Part shown: one piece after another, positions 39,504 through 49,358 of the stretch
Numbering within the stretch: the first letter of the stretch is position 1
Layout: each line of letters starts with the position of its first letter
Notes under the pieces: generated by a model
The model's database searches: none
The model's input: only the letters and a program-made list of their open reading frames with translations
What the model was told of the DNA's origin: nothing
NCBI RefSeq assembly: GCF_002744715.1
Contig: NZ_KZ319375.1
Location: 1 to 64,000, forward strand
Length of the DNA stretch: 64,000 nt
Source: Marinobacter profundi
GTDB taxonomy: Bacteria; Pseudomonadota; Gammaproteobacteria; Pseudomonadales; Oleiphilaceae
Reading direction: 5' to 3'
Made by a program: the position numbers and the translations under genes

Positions 39504-39532
39504 TTGACATTTTGAGCCGTTGGCGGCATAGT
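39504..39532 (+). promoter_or_regulatory. rpsT promoter
   Basis: TTGACA (39504-39509), a 17-nt spacer and CATAGT (39527-39532), about 92 bases before the rpsT start. The -35 is perfect and the -10 matches four of six. Confidence 0.65.
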
Positions 39533-39624
39533 TCCGCGTCATTTATTTCGACGCGCTGGTTTTGGCGCGCCCGCGATTTTAACGAATCGATTCAGCAACG
39601 AATTTTGTTTTCAGGAGTTTTACG

Positions 39625-39894
39625 GTGGCAAATTCCCCACAAGCCAAGAAGCGCGCACGTCAGAACGAGAAGAACCGCAAGCACAATGCCAGCCTGCGTT
39701 CCATGGCTCGTACTTACATGAAGAAGGTCCAGGCCAAGATCGAAGCCGGCAACTACGAAGAAGCACAGGCTGCCCTGCAGACTGCCCAGCCGATTCTGGA
39801 CAGCATGGTCAACAAAGGCATCTTCTCCAAGAACAAGATTGCTCGTCACAAGAGCCGTCTGAATGCCAAGATCAAGGCCCTGAAGAGCGCGTAA
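39625..39894 (+). CDS. rpsT: 30S ribosomal protein S20
   Basis: Primary binder of 16S rRNA, 89 residues, highly basic, starting [19 protein letters not shown]. Translation begins at a GTG (39625) with AGGAG seven bases upstream. A non-ATG start recalls the UUG start of E. coli rpsT, which is involved in its autoregulation. Monocistronic, with its own promoter and terminator. Confidence 0.98.
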   Translation: MANSPQAKKRARQNEKNRKHNASLRSMARTYMKKVQAKIEAGNYEEAQAALQTAQPILDSMVNKGIFSKNKIARHKSRLNAKIKALKSA

Positions 39895-39914
39895 GCGGCT
39901 TTCCTTCAGCGTTG

Positions 39915-39942
39915 AAAAAACCGGCTTCGAGCCGGTTTTTTT
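39915..39942 (+). terminator. rpsT terminator
   Basis: Stem ACCGGCT (39920-39926) / AGCCGGT (39930-39936), extended by A-T pairs, loop TCG, followed by a run of seven T. About 20 bases after the rpsT stop. Confidence 0.92.
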
Positions 39943-40070
39943 ATGTCTCAAATTGGTGCAGGAATTCAGGTCCGGGAACTGCGACAACACCCCGACCATC
40001 AGGGCCCGGAAAACAACCCGCAGGCCCTGCAATGCAACCGCACGCCCCCATCCCTTCGGAGGCCCGGCGG

Positions 40071-41195
40071 TCAGACAATAACCAGGTTATCGCGGTGGAT
40101 CATCTCCTCGCCGGAGATATAGCCAAGCAGCTCGGCAATGCGATTGCTGGGCCGGCCGGCAATGGCGCGCGCCTCGTCCGCATCGTAGTTGACCAGCCCC
40201 CGGGCGACTTCCTTGCCGTGCTGGTCGACACAGGACACCATCTCGCCCCGGCGGAACTGGCCGGAGACGCTTTTGATCCCCACCGGCAGCAGGCTGCGGC
40301 CACCGAGGCAAAGCACCCGCACCGCACCGTCGTCGATGATGAGCTGGCCACGGGTCTGCAGATGACTGGCCAGCCACTGCTTGCGGGCGGCCGTACGGCC
40401 CTGTTCGGGCAGCAACAGGGTGCCGATCTGATCACCTTCGCGCAGGCGGGTAATAACCCCTTCAATGCGCCCACCCACGATCACCGTGAAGGCGCCAGAC
40501 CGGGCAGCCAGGCGAGCTGCACGGAGCTTGGTCTGCATACCACCACGCCCGAGGGCTCCCGCGCCGCCGCCAGCCATGGCGTCAAGCTCATGATCACCGG
40601 CCTTGCGCTCGGTGACCAAGCGAGCATCGTCATGCTTGCGCGGGTCCTTGTCGAACAGGCCGAGCTGGTCGGTGAGAATGATCAGGCCATCGGCCTCGAT
40701 CAGATTGGCCACCAGGGCGCCAAGGGTGTCGTTGTCACCGAAACGGATCTCATCGGTAACCACGGTGTCGTTTTCATTGACGATGGGAACCACGCCAAAA
40801 TCCAGCAACGCCCGCAGGGTGCTTCGGCCGTTGAGGTAGCGCTTACGGTCAGACAGGTCATCGTGGGTCAGCAAGATCTGGGCAGTATGAATCCGGTGGC
40901 GCTTGAATTGCGCCTCCCAGGTCTGCACCAGCCCCATCTGGCCAACGGCTGCGGCAGCCTGCAACTCGTGGAGTTGCTCCGGCCGACTGGTCCAGCCGAG
41001 CCGACTCATACCTTCGGCCACCGACCCGGATGACACGATTACCACCTCAACGCCGTTCTCGATAAGCTCGGCAATCTGGTCAACCCAGAGCCCGAGGGCA
41101 GCGACATCCAGGCCCTTGCCATCGTTGGTCAGCAGGGCACTACCGATTTTTACCACCAGGCGACGGGCCTGGCGCAGCTGGGAGCGTTCACTCAT
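40071..41195 (-). CDS. proB: Glutamate 5-kinase
   Basis: First step of proline synthesis. The 374 residues comprise an N-terminal amino-acid-kinase domain ([13 protein letters not shown] near the start; [10 protein letters not shown] mid-domain) and a C-terminal PUA domain (about 280-370). It follows obgE by 24 bases on the minus strand, the Pseudomonas order rplU-rpmA-obgE-proB. Confidence 0.97.
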   Translation of the reverse strand: MSERSQLRQARRLVVKIGSALLTNDGKGLDVAALGLWVDQIAELIENGVEVVIVSSGSVAEGMSRLGWTSRPEQLHELQAAAAVGQMGLVQTWEAQFKRHRIHTAQILLTHDDLSDRKRYLNGRSTLRALLDFGVVPIVNENDTVVTDEIRFGDNDTLGALVANLIEADGLIILTDQLGLFDKDPRKHDDARLVTERKAGDHELDAMAGGGAGALGRGGMQTKLRAARLAARSGAFTVIVGGRIEGVITRLREGDQIGTLLLPEQGRTAARKQWLASHLQTRGQLIIDDGAVRVLCLGGRSLLPVGIKSVSGQFRRGEMVSCVDQHGKEVARGLVNYDADEARAIAGRPSNRIAELLGYISGEEMIHRDNLVIV

Positions 41196-41219
41196 GATGA
41201 TTCAGGGTGCTCTTGATTA

Positions 41220-42464
<1,245 letters not shown>

Positions 42465-42476
42465 TCACCCCAAACT

Positions 42477-42514
42477 AAAAAAGCCCCGCAGCCTCATGGA
42501 AGCTTTGCGGGGCT
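42477..42514 (-). terminator. Terminator after rplU-rpmA
   Basis: Minus strand: AGCCCCGCA/TGCGGGGCT arms (42506-42514 and 42482-42490) with a 15-nt loop that can pair internally, followed by a run of T. It separates rpmA from obgE. Confidence 0.85.
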
Positions 42515-42583
42515 CCGGATGGCTCTGATACCTGATCATATCAGGGCCACCCCCGGTTCGACAGAACCTGAGATCGCCGCTGC

Positions 42584-42844
42584 TTACGCAGCTGGAACGA
42601 TGCTCACAAACTTGCGGTTCTGCGGACCCTTGGTCTCGAACTTGACCTGGCCGTTTGCGGTTGCAAACAGCGTGTGGTCCTTGCCCAGACCGACGTTTTC
42701 ACCAGGGTGGAAACGGGTACCGCGCTGACGGATGATGATGCTGCCTGCAGTGACAGTTTCACCGCCGTAGCGCTTCACACCAAGTCGTTTCGACTCTGAA
42801 TCGCGACCGTTACGGGTACTACCTGCTGCCTTTTTATGAGCCAT
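42584..42844 (-). CDS. rpmA: 50S ribosomal protein L27
   Basis: An 86-residue L27 beginning [20 protein letters not shown], whose N-terminal tail reaches the peptidyl-transferase centre. It lies 37 bases after rplU and is followed by a terminator. Confidence 0.98.
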   Translation of the reverse strand: MAHKKAAGSTRNGRDSESKRLGVKRYGGETVTAGSIIIRQRGTRFHPGENVGLGKDHTLFATANGQVKFETKGPQNRKFVSIVPAA

Positions 42845-42881
42845 TGCTAGCCTCCTGTGTTGCGGGGGTTAACCGAGGGAC

Positions 42882-43193
42882 TTAGCCCTTGATACCCGTG
42901 ATCTTGACTTCAGTGAACCACTGACGGTGGCCCTGACGCTTCATGTGGTGCTTACGACGACGGAACTTGATGATCTGAACCTTGTCGTGACGACCGTGGC
43001 TGACCACTTCCGCAGTCACTGTGGCACCTTCAACAACCGGTGCACCAACCTGAACCTTGTCGCCGTCAGCAACCAGCAGAACACGATCGAACTCGATCTT
43101 GCCACCGGTTTCCACTTCCAGCTTTTCCAGCTTCAGGGTTTCGCCTTCTTTCACACGGTGCTGCTTACCACCGCTTACGATAACTGCGTACAT
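42882..43193 (-). CDS. rplU: 50S ribosomal protein L21
   Basis: A 103-residue L21, starting [18 protein letters not shown] and ending with the [14 protein letters not shown] basic segment typical of the family. First gene of rplU-rpmA, divergent from ispB, with a promoter and a structured leader upstream. Confidence 0.98.
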   Translation of the reverse strand: MYAVIVSGGKQHRVKEGETLKLEKLEVETGGKIEFDRVLLVADGDKVQVGAPVVEGATVTAEVVSHGRHDKVQIIKFRRRKHHMKRQGHRQWFTEVKITGIKG

Positions 43194-43216
43194 TCATGCT
43201 CTCCGCGATTGACCCA

Positions 43217-43274
43217 TCCCTGCTCTTATCCACCTGGTTCTAAGGGAAGCGCTTCGGCAACCCTATAGCAGGGA
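43217..43274 (-). promoter_or_regulatory. Structured 5' leader of rplU
   Basis: Perfect 8-bp outer stem (TCCCTGCT at 43217-43224 with AGCAGGGA at 43267-43274) enclosing an inner AGGG/CCCT pair (43243-43246 with 43261-43264) and a GAAGCGCTTC palindrome (43246-43255). It lies between the rplU promoter and start codon, so it is transcribed. Autoregulatory leaders are common for ribosomal proteins; this one is only a candidate. Confidence 0.5.
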
Positions 43275-43302
43275 GCGCAGGTTGGGATGAGTTGGGCGCG
43301 TG

Positions 43303-43331
43303 ATTGTACGAAAACCGGCCATGCAATACAA
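43303..43331 (-). promoter_or_regulatory. rplU-rpmA promoter
   Basis: Minus strand TTGTAT (43326-43331), 17-nt spacer, TACAAT (43303-43308), about 110 bases before rplU. Four of six and five of six positions match. Confidence 0.65.
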
Positions 43332-43347
43332 GTCTGTTGCCGGCAAG

Positions 43348-43376
43348 TTGACACTGTCTGCGGCAATACCTAGCAT
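43348..43376 (+). promoter_or_regulatory. ispB promoter
   Basis: TTGACA (43348-43353), 17-nt spacer, TAGCAT (43371-43376). It lies about 115 bases before the ispB ATG, leaving a roughly 110-base leader that contains four near-tandem repeats. Confidence 0.65.
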
Positions 43377-43406
43377 TGCCGCGACCTGCCAGTATTATCT
43401 ACGAAC

Positions 43407-43453
43407 GTATCGACAAAAGTACCGACAAAGTTCCAACAAAAGTACCGACAAGG
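43407..43453 (+). repeat. Four near-tandem 11-12-bp repeats in the ispB leader
   Basis: Contiguous units GTATCGACAAAA (43407), GTACCGACAAA (43419), GTTCCAACAAAA (43430) and GTACCGACAAGG (43442). Within them a 16-bp direct repeat recurs at a 23-base interval (43413 and 43436). The period is about one helical turn. Confidence 0.75.
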
Positions 43454-43491
43454 CATCAACGCAATCACCAGCAAGGGACCAGACCAGCCCC

Positions 43492-44460
43492 ATGACAGCC
43501 CAGCGTATCTACGACACCGTGGCCGATGACTTCAGCCGCGTTAACGACCTGATCATCAAGCGGCTCGCCTCCGACGTCCCCCTGGTGGAAAAGATTGCCC
43601 ACTACATTATTGAAAGCGGTGGCAAGCGACTCAGACCCTTGTTGGTTTTGCTGTCCAGCCGGGCCGCAGGCTTCACCGGCGACGATCACCTCAAGCTGGC
43701 CGCCGTCATCGAGTTCCTGCATACCGCCACTCTGCTCCATGACGACGTGGTCGACACCTCGGACATGCGCCGGGGTCGCAGTACGGCGAACGCACGCTGG
43801 GGCAATGCGCCGAGCGTCCTGGTAGGTGATTTCCTCTACGCCCGCGCCTTCGAGATGATGGTGGAGCTGAAAAGCCTGCCGATCATGGAGGTGCTGTCCC
43901 GCGCCACCGCGGTAATTGCGGAGGGCGAGGTGATGCAGCTGATGAACATAAAAAACCCGGATCTGACCGAAGATCAGTACATGACGGTCATCCACAACAA
44001 GACCGCGATGCTGTTCGAGGCCGCCTCCCACACCGGTGCACTGCTGGCAGGCGCCGATAAGGCCCGGGAACGGGCGCTCAGGGACTACGGCAAACATCTG
44101 GGGCTGGCGTTCCAGCTGGTGGACGATGTGCTCGATTACCAGGGTGATGCCGAGGCCATGGGCAAGAATGTCGGTGACGACCTGGCAGAAGGCAAGACGA
44201 CACTGCCACTGATCCACGCAATGGCCTACGGCAGCGACGAAGAACGCCAGCTGATCCGTCAAGCGATCCGCAAAGGCGGGCTGGATGAGCTGCCGAAGGT
44301 CCTGGAGATTGTCGAACGGTCTGGCGCGATCGAATATACCATGGCAAAGGCCCGGCAACAGGCCGATCTGGCCCGTGCCTGCCTCGACACTCTGGCACCG
44401 TCAGCCCAGAAGGATTCCCTGGAGCTGCTGACCGAGGTTGCCGTAGCCCGGGTCAGCTAA
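43492..44460 (+). CDS. ispB: Octaprenyl diphosphate synthase
   Basis: Trans-prenyltransferase making the ubiquinone side chain. The 322 residues show the first aspartate-rich motif D84-D-V-V-D88 (LLHDDVVDTSDMRRG), the second D210-D-V-L-D214 and GGKRLRP for pyrophosphate binding. I used the ATG at 43492 (MTAQRIYDTV), which matches the family N-terminus. Divergent from rplU, as in E. coli and Pseudomonas. Chain length (C8 or C9) cannot be read from sequence by eye. Confidence 0.95.
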   Translation: MTAQRIYDTVADDFSRVNDLIIKRLASDVPLVEKIAHYIIESGGKRLRPLLVLLSSRAAGFTGDDHLKLAAVIEFLHTATLLHDDVVDTSDMRRGRSTANARWGNAPSVLVGDFLYARAFEMMVELKSLPIMEVLSRATAVIAEGEVMQLMNIKNPDLTEDQYMTVIHNKTAMLFEAASHTGALLAGADKARERALRDYGKHLGLAFQLVDDVLDYQGDAEAMGKNVGDDLAEGKTTLPLIHAMAYGSDEERQLIRQAIRKGGLDELPKVLEIVERSGAIEYTMAKARQQADLARACLDTLAPSAQKDSLELLTEVAVARVS

Positions 44461-44511
44461 CCGGCCCAGCCACACCAGGTCCGGGGCGCCATGCCCCGGC
44501 GCGTCGCCACC

Positions 44512-45498
44512 TTATTGCAGGCGCTCACGACCGTGGGGCGTGCGGAAGTCCAGTTGCGGTCCCACCGGCACAATCTGGGTCGGGTTGATGGTGCGCTGGC
44601 TGACATAGTAATGCCGCTTGATCTGGCCGATATCCACCGTCTCTGCCACGCCGGGCACCTGGTACAAGTCACGCAGGTAGGCCGACAGAACCGGGTAGTC
44701 ACTGATGCGCTGCCGGTTACACTTGAAGTGGCTGAAATACACGGCATCAAAGCGAATCAGGGTAGTAAACAGCCGCCAGTCCGCTTCGGTGAGCTGCGCC
44801 CCCACCAGGTATCGCTGCCGCGAGAGCCGCTCTTCCAGCCAGTCCAGCGAATCGAACAGGGCACCAAAGGCCTGCTCGTACACCTCCTGATCGGTGGCAA
44901 AACCGGCCTTATAGACACCGTTGTTGACGGTGTCGTAAACCCGCTGGTTTACCTCGTCAATCTCGCCCCGCAGTGACTCCGGATAGAAATCCAGCTCCGC
45001 CCTCACCCCCTCGAGGCCATCGAACGCCGAGTTGAACATGCGGATAATGTCGGCGGATTCGTTACTGGCAATGGTCTGCTTTGCCGTGTCCCAAAGCACC
45101 GGCACGGTGACCCGCCCGGTGTACCCGGGCGCCGCCCGGGTATATAGCTGATGCAGAAAGCGGAAGTCATGCAGCCGGTCCTGATGCTGTTGGTCATCGG
45201 GACGGAACTCCCAACCGTGTTCCACCATGTCCGGGTGCACCACCGATACCGGAATATGCGGCCCCAGCCCTTTCAGCTGACGCACGATCAGCGTGCGATG
45301 CGCCCAGGGGCACGCCATGGAAACATAGAGGTGATAGCGACCGGATTCCGCGGCGAAACCACCTTCACCAGCCGGCCCCGGCGCACCGTCGGCCGTCACC
45401 CAGTTGCGAAAGCGGGCCGCTTCCCGCTCGAATTTGCCACCGGTCTTATCCGTGTCGTACCACTTGTCGTGCCATTTGCCGTCAATTAACAGGCCCAT
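44512..45498 (-). CDS. yqjG: Glutathionyl-hydroquinone reductase (Xi-class GST)
   Basis: A 328-residue Xi-class glutathione transferase that reduces glutathionyl-hydroquinones. The catalytic Cys is C63 in the MACPWAHRT motif, an N-terminal thioredoxin fold is followed by an all-helical C-terminal domain (TEADWRLFTTLIRFD, YPVLSAYLRDLYQ). I chose the ATG at 45498 with GGAGG upstream. It is convergent with ispB and divergent from a LysR regulator that may control it. Confidence 0.92.
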   Translation of the reverse strand: MGLLIDGKWHDKWYDTDKTGGKFEREAARFRNWVTADGAPGPAGEGGFAAESGRYHLYVSMACPWAHRTLIVRQLKGLGPHIPVSVVHPDMVEHGWEFRPDDQQHQDRLHDFRFLHQLYTRAAPGYTGRVTVPVLWDTAKQTIASNESADIIRMFNSAFDGLEGVRAELDFYPESLRGEIDEVNQRVYDTVNNGVYKAGFATDQEVYEQAFGALFDSLDWLEERLSRQRYLVGAQLTEADWRLFTTLIRFDAVYFSHFKCNRQRISDYPVLSAYLRDLYQVPGVAETVDIGQIKRHYYVSQRTINPTQIVPVGPQLDFRTPHGRERLQ

Positions 45499-45595
45499 CG
45501 TGTTGCCTCCGCTATCTTTAGAGGGGAAGAATACCCGCCATCCTGCTACCCTCTCAAACAAGCATTTCTGGCCAACAACCTCAGATAATTCGAAC

Positions 45596-46507
45596 ATGCA
45601 TAACGCCATCACTATTGATGCCCTGAAAGTACTGGATGCCATTGATCGCAAAGGTAGCTTTGCCGGCGCTGCCGGCGAGCTGTTCCGGGTACCGTCGGCC
45701 ATCAGCTATACGGTTCAGAAGCTCGAGGAAGACCTTGATGTGGAAGTCTTCGACCGCAGCGGTCACCGTGCTGTGCTTACGCCCGCCGGCCGCTACCTGC
45801 TGGAGGAAGGCCGGGCCCTGCTGCAGGCTGCCGAAGCACTCGCCCACACTACGCGCCAGGTGGCCCAAGGCTGGGAAACACGGCTGAGGATCGGGTTTAA
45901 CTCCCTGCTTCCGGCGGAGGCGCTGTTTCCCGCTGTCCGCGAGTTCTATGCCCTGGGGGTTCCGGTGGAGGTCCAACTGGTGGAAGAGGTGTTCGCCGGC
46001 GCGTGGGACGCACTGCAGAGCCGCCGCGTCGACCTTGTGGTCGGCGCCGACCAGTTCAGCAAGCCCGCCGGCGCCTTTGCCACCCAGGCCTTGGGGGAGA
46101 TGAACTTTGTCTATGCCGTGGCCCCCGGGCATCCGCTGGCCGACCTGACACAACCGCTGACCGAAGACGATATCGCACGTTACCCGGCCGCCGTCGCCGC
46201 CGATACCTCCCGCTCCCTGCCTCCGGGCAGCGCCGGTATTTTCCAGCGCCAGCGGGCACTGACCGTCTCCAATATCGACCAGAAGATTGCGGTCCAGGAG
46301 GCAGGCCTGGGCGTCGGCTGGCTGCCCGAAGCCCGCATCCGCCAGCAACTGGCGGATGGCCGGCTGATCGCCAAGGAGGTCCATGACCGGCGGCAGCCCA
46401 TCATGTTGCACCTGGCCCGTCATTCCGAAGACCAGGGCAAAGCCCTGATGTGGTTCTGGGAACGCCTCGGCCAGTCACCGGAGATCGCCCGCTGGCTGCG
46501 CTGCTGA
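45596..46507 (+). CDS. LysR-family transcriptional regulator
   Basis: A 303-residue LysR protein with the N-terminal winged helix-turn-helix (about 5-60: GSFAGAAGELFRVPSAISY) and a periplasmic-binding-like effector domain. LysR proteins often control the divergent gene, here the glutathionyl-hydroquinone reductase 97 bases away, so a role in quinone or electrophile stress is possible. I used the ATG at 45596; no specific ortholog name is recognised. Confidence 0.9.
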   Translation: MHNAITIDALKVLDAIDRKGSFAGAAGELFRVPSAISYTVQKLEEDLDVEVFDRSGHRAVLTPAGRYLLEEGRALLQAAEALAHTTRQVAQGWETRLRIGFNSLLPAEALFPAVREFYALGVPVEVQLVEEVFAGAWDALQSRRVDLVVGADQFSKPAGAFATQALGEMNFVYAVAPGHPLADLTQPLTEDDIARYPAAVAADTSRSLPPGSAGIFQRQRALTVSNIDQKIAVQEAGLGVGWLPEARIRQQLADGRLIAKEVHDRRQPIMLHLARHSEDQGKALMWFWERLGQSPEIARWLRC

Positions 46508-46619
46508 AGCATTACCTTCCCGGACCGGCCGGCACGGGCATCACAGCCAACCGAAGGCCGGAGTGCTTCGTCTATACTGCGGCAGCACGGCACTATTTCA
46601 AACGCAAGGGAGTTCATTA

Positions 46620-48143
46620 ATGCGGCAGTTATCGGAACTGGATGCGTCGTTTCTGTACCTGGAGTCAGAAACCGCTCCCATGCACATCGGCGGCGTCTAC
46701 CTGTTCGATGCCCGCGGCAGCAAGCCGCTGCCCTTCAGCACCTTTGTCGCCTATCTGCGTAGCCGCCTCCACGTCATTCCCCTGTTTCGCCAGCGCCTGA
46801 AAGAAATCCCCCTGCGGCTGGGCCGTCCCTACTGGATTGATGACGCCAACTTCAGTATCGAACGCCACCTCGCCTACGTGAACCTGGGTGAGCACGGCAA
46901 GATTGATCAGCTGTCCCGGCTCGCGTCGCGGATTCTGGAGGAGCCCCTCAAGCGGGACCGGCCGTTGTGGCACATTACCTTTGTGGACGGCTTTCACCAC
47001 GACGACGACCCGGACAGCCCGGGTTTTGCACTGATCGTGAAACTGCACCACGCCGCGATCGACGCCTTCAGCGGTGAGGAGATCATCGGCAAGCTGCTGG
47101 AATATACGCCGGAGCCGCGGCCCATCCTGGCACCAAAACCCTGGCAACCGCGACCGGAACCGTCCGAGGAGCGGGTCATGCTGCAGGCCGGGGCCAATCT
47201 GATCCGCACCCCGGTGCAGGTCACGTCGCTTGCGATCAGCGCAGCCGAGGCCACCGCCCGCGGTCTGATCCACAAACAACTGCGGAAGCTGCCGCTGCCC
47301 TTCCCGCTGTTTTCGGCCCCCCACAGCCCCTTCAACCGGCAGATCACCGGCAACCGGCGCATCGTATCCGCCACCGTTGCGCTGTCACGCCTGAAGGCCA
47401 TCAAGGCCAGCATAGGCGAGGTAACCCTCAACGATGTGGTACTGGGCCTGTGCGCCGAAACCCTGCGCCGCTACATGATGAATCACGACACCGACAGCAG
47501 CCGCTCGCTGGTCGCCATGACCCCGGTCTCGGTGCGCTCGAAAAGCCTGCGGCGGGCTACCGGTAACCAGATGTCGGCCATGCTGCTCGATCTTGCCACC
47601 GACGAACCGGATCCGGCCCGGCGGATCCGCAAGATCCACTGGAACGCGGTCGCGTCAGAGCCCTACCAGGAAGCGATTGCTGCGGACCGGCTGACCGAGC
47701 TGGTACCGTCAACCATGCTGGCACTGTCGGCACGGCTGTATTCCGAGTTGCAGATTGCCCAGCGCTACCAGCCCGTCTTTAATGTCCCGATCACCAATGT
47801 ACCTGGCCCCCAGGTACCCCTGTACCTGCAGGGCGCAAAGCTGGTCCGCCAGTACAATACGGCACCGCTGTTCGACAGCATGGGACTGGTGATTGTGGCG
47901 GTCAGCTATCAGGGCCGTCTCACGGTCAACTTTACCCTGTGTCCTGACGTGGTACCGGATGGCGATAGCCTGGAAGAACTGGTTGGCGACAGCCTGGCGG
48001 CCATCGAAGCGGCGGTCACCCATTTGCCCGCGGGCCAGGACGACCCGGAAGCGGTTGAGCCCCACCCCACCACGCTGATGGACGATGCCCTCACGGTGAT
48101 GGAAGGGATCCTGAAAAAGACCCTGAAACGCTTCCGGGCCTAG
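46620..48143 (+). CDS. Wax ester synthase / acyl-CoA:diacylglycerol acyltransferase (WS/DGAT)
   Basis: Acyltransferase making wax esters from acyl-CoA and fatty alcohol and/or triacylglycerol. The 507 residues show the family signatures in order: N-terminal LSELDASFLYLE, PLW (RDRPLWHITFVDG, about 113-125), the catalytic HH at 143-144 with D148, NDVVLGLCAETLRR, NVPGPQVPLYL and the C-terminal SYQGRLTVNF. The motif is HHAAIDA, where most members have HHxxxDG. Storage waxes are typical of Marinobacter. Activity is expected but the substituted residue leaves it untested. Confidence 0.92.
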   Translation: MRQLSELDASFLYLESETAPMHIGGVYLFDARGSKPLPFSTFVAYLRSRLHVIPLFRQRLKEIPLRLGRPYWIDDANFSIERHLAYVNLGEHGKIDQLSRLASRILEEPLKRDRPLWHITFVDGFHHDDDPDSPGFALIVKLHHAAIDAFSGEEIIGKLLEYTPEPRPILAPKPWQPRPEPSEERVMLQAGANLIRTPVQVTSLAISAAEATARGLIHKQLRKLPLPFPLFSAPHSPFNRQITGNRRIVSATVALSRLKAIKASIGEVTLNDVVLGLCAETLRRYMMNHDTDSSRSLVAMTPVSVRSKSLRRATGNQMSAMLLDLATDEPDPARRIRKIHWNAVASEPYQEAIAADRLTELVPSTMLALSARLYSELQIAQRYQPVFNVPITNVPGPQVPLYLQGAKLVRQYNTAPLFDSMGLVIVAVSYQGRLTVNFTLCPDVVPDGDSLEELVGDSLAAIEAAVTHLPAGQDDPEAVEPHPTTLMDDALTVMEGILKKTLKRFRA

Positions 48144-48163
48144 TGTAGTCGGGAATATGAGGA

Positions 48164-48187
48164 CGGCCGGGAATGATACCCCGGCCG
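48164..48187. terminator. Hairpin between WS/DGAT and the DUF2057-like gene
   Basis: Perfect 8-bp arms CGGCCGGG (48164-48171) and CCCGGCCG (48180-48187), 8-nt loop, between two convergent genes. No T tract. Confidence 0.55.
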
Positions 48188-48199
48188 CCTGGGGTCAGC

Positions 48200-48865
48200 T
48201 TACTCGAACGCCCAGCGCAGGAACTCGCGCTTCTCGTCCGCAGTGGCCCGCTGCCAAAGCAGCTTCATGGTCTCCAGGGTATCGACATCTCCTGCGGCTG
48301 CCGACGTGGCAGTGCCCGAAGCCGGCCCTGCCAGCAACTCATCGCTACGCTCAGGTCCCGTATAAACACTCGACGTTGCCACAACCGCCCCACTGGCACT
48401 GACGATACTGGCACTGAAGTCTGCCATCATGGCCTCGGCCTCGGCGCGGGACGCCGGTTTGTCGAAGCGGAAGCGGTAGGTCTCGCCGGCACGGGCAACC
48501 AGATCAACCACCCGGGGCTCCGAGGTTACGGTCGCAACCTTGGACTCACCGTTTTTGACCACGGTAGACTTGGCCCAGATGGTTTTATAGCTGAACACAA
48601 TCCGGTTGTTGCCCGGCAGCAATTCATAATCCAGTGCCAGGTCATCCATCAGGAAGTTGGTAACCGACCGGCCATTGACTTCGGCCACCTGAATCTCACC
48701 CGGGGCCTCCAGCACTGCAACGCCGGAGGCGTCCATCGGCTTGCCCTCCCAGGTCTGGACCCGCGTCATGGAGGAACTGCAGCCGGCCATGCCGGTGGCA
48801 ACCACGAGCAGCATCAGCAGCCCGGTCAGCGAACACATTTGTTTCCCGAAAGATTTTCCTGTCAT
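48200..48865 (-). CDS. DUF2057-like lipoprotein
   Basis: A 221-residue lipoprotein: hydrophobic signal ending GMAGC with acylated C29, then a beta-rich domain (GEIQVAEVNGRSVTNFLM, LLPGNNRIVFSYKTIW, GETYRFRFDKP) resembling the DUF2057/YccT family, and an Ala/Ser-rich linker before a short C-terminal helix (LLWQRATADEKREFLRWA). Function unknown. It is monocistronic and convergent with WS/DGAT. The family assignment rests on the pattern of the N-terminal half only. Confidence 0.75.
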   Translation of the reverse strand: MTGKSFGKQMCSLTGLLMLLVVATGMAGCSSSMTRVQTWEGKPMDASGVAVLEAPGEIQVAEVNGRSVTNFLMDDLALDYELLPGNNRIVFSYKTIWAKSTVVKNGESKVATVTSEPRVVDLVARAGETYRFRFDKPASRAEAEAMMADFSASIVSASGAVVATSSVYTGPERSDELLAGPASGTATSAAAGDVDTLETMKLLWQRATADEKREFLRWAFE

Positions 48866-49119
48866 CTCACTCTCCTGTAGTCCCCAGCAAAGATGCTTCC
48901 ATTACCCAAGAGCCGCATTCTGACGAGTGGTGACGGCAATCGCAACAATGGCCTGCCAGCCTGTTCACCCCCCAACCGGTGATCCAACTCACCAGCTGGC
49001 GCCTAAAATGTAAAAAAATGTTGATTTAAACCCGGATTGATTTAATTTTAATCAGATGGGTCTGCAATGATGCAGCACCTACTCAACATCCATGGGACAA
49101 CCGCACACAAGGAGGCCTG
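48866..49119. other. AT-rich divergent intergenic region
   Basis: No gene is visible. The stretch 49005-49060 is markedly A/T-rich against its surroundings, with TTGATTTA occurring twice (near 49020 and 49038) and an ATTTAATTTTAAT run. It probably holds promoters for both flanking genes; no confident -35/-10 pair could be fixed. Confidence 0.4.
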
Positions 49120-49323
49120 ATGGATATCGAACAGCGTGTCGGTGAGAACGGGCGCGTTCCGTTCCGGAGCAACCGGTTCTTCTGTGTGGGGAGCAAGTGG
49201 TACTTTACCACCCGGGAAGGCTTTGACAGTGGTCCGTTTGCCTCGAGAGAGCGGGCCGAAATCGGTCTGCGCCGGTTCCTGAATGTCGTCCGCCTGCTAC
49301 CGGAAGACCAGAAACTGCACTAG
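49120..49323 (+). CDS. Small DUF6316-like protein
   Basis: A 67-residue protein, MDIEQRVGENGRVPFRSNR, with the core FFCVGSKWYFTTREG followed by GPFASRERAEIGLRRFL. This matches my memory of DUF6316 proteins in Pseudomonas and relatives, which are small, cytoplasmic and uncharacterised. The ribosome site AAGGAGG is strong. The last codon runs into a hairpin shared with pgpA. Function unknown. Confidence 0.8.
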   Translation: MDIEQRVGENGRVPFRSNRFFCVGSKWYFTTREGFDSGPFASRERAEIGLRRFLNVVRLLPEDQKLH

Positions 49324-49345
49324 CCGCACCTCCCGTCGGCGGCTA
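49321..49345. terminator. Hairpin at the DUF6316-like / pgpA junction
   Basis: Arms TAGCCGC (49321-49327) and GCGGCTA (49339-49345), the first including the stop codon of the small gene. Located between two convergent genes; no T tract. Confidence 0.45.
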
Positions 49346-49358
49346 GCCTGATGCCGGG

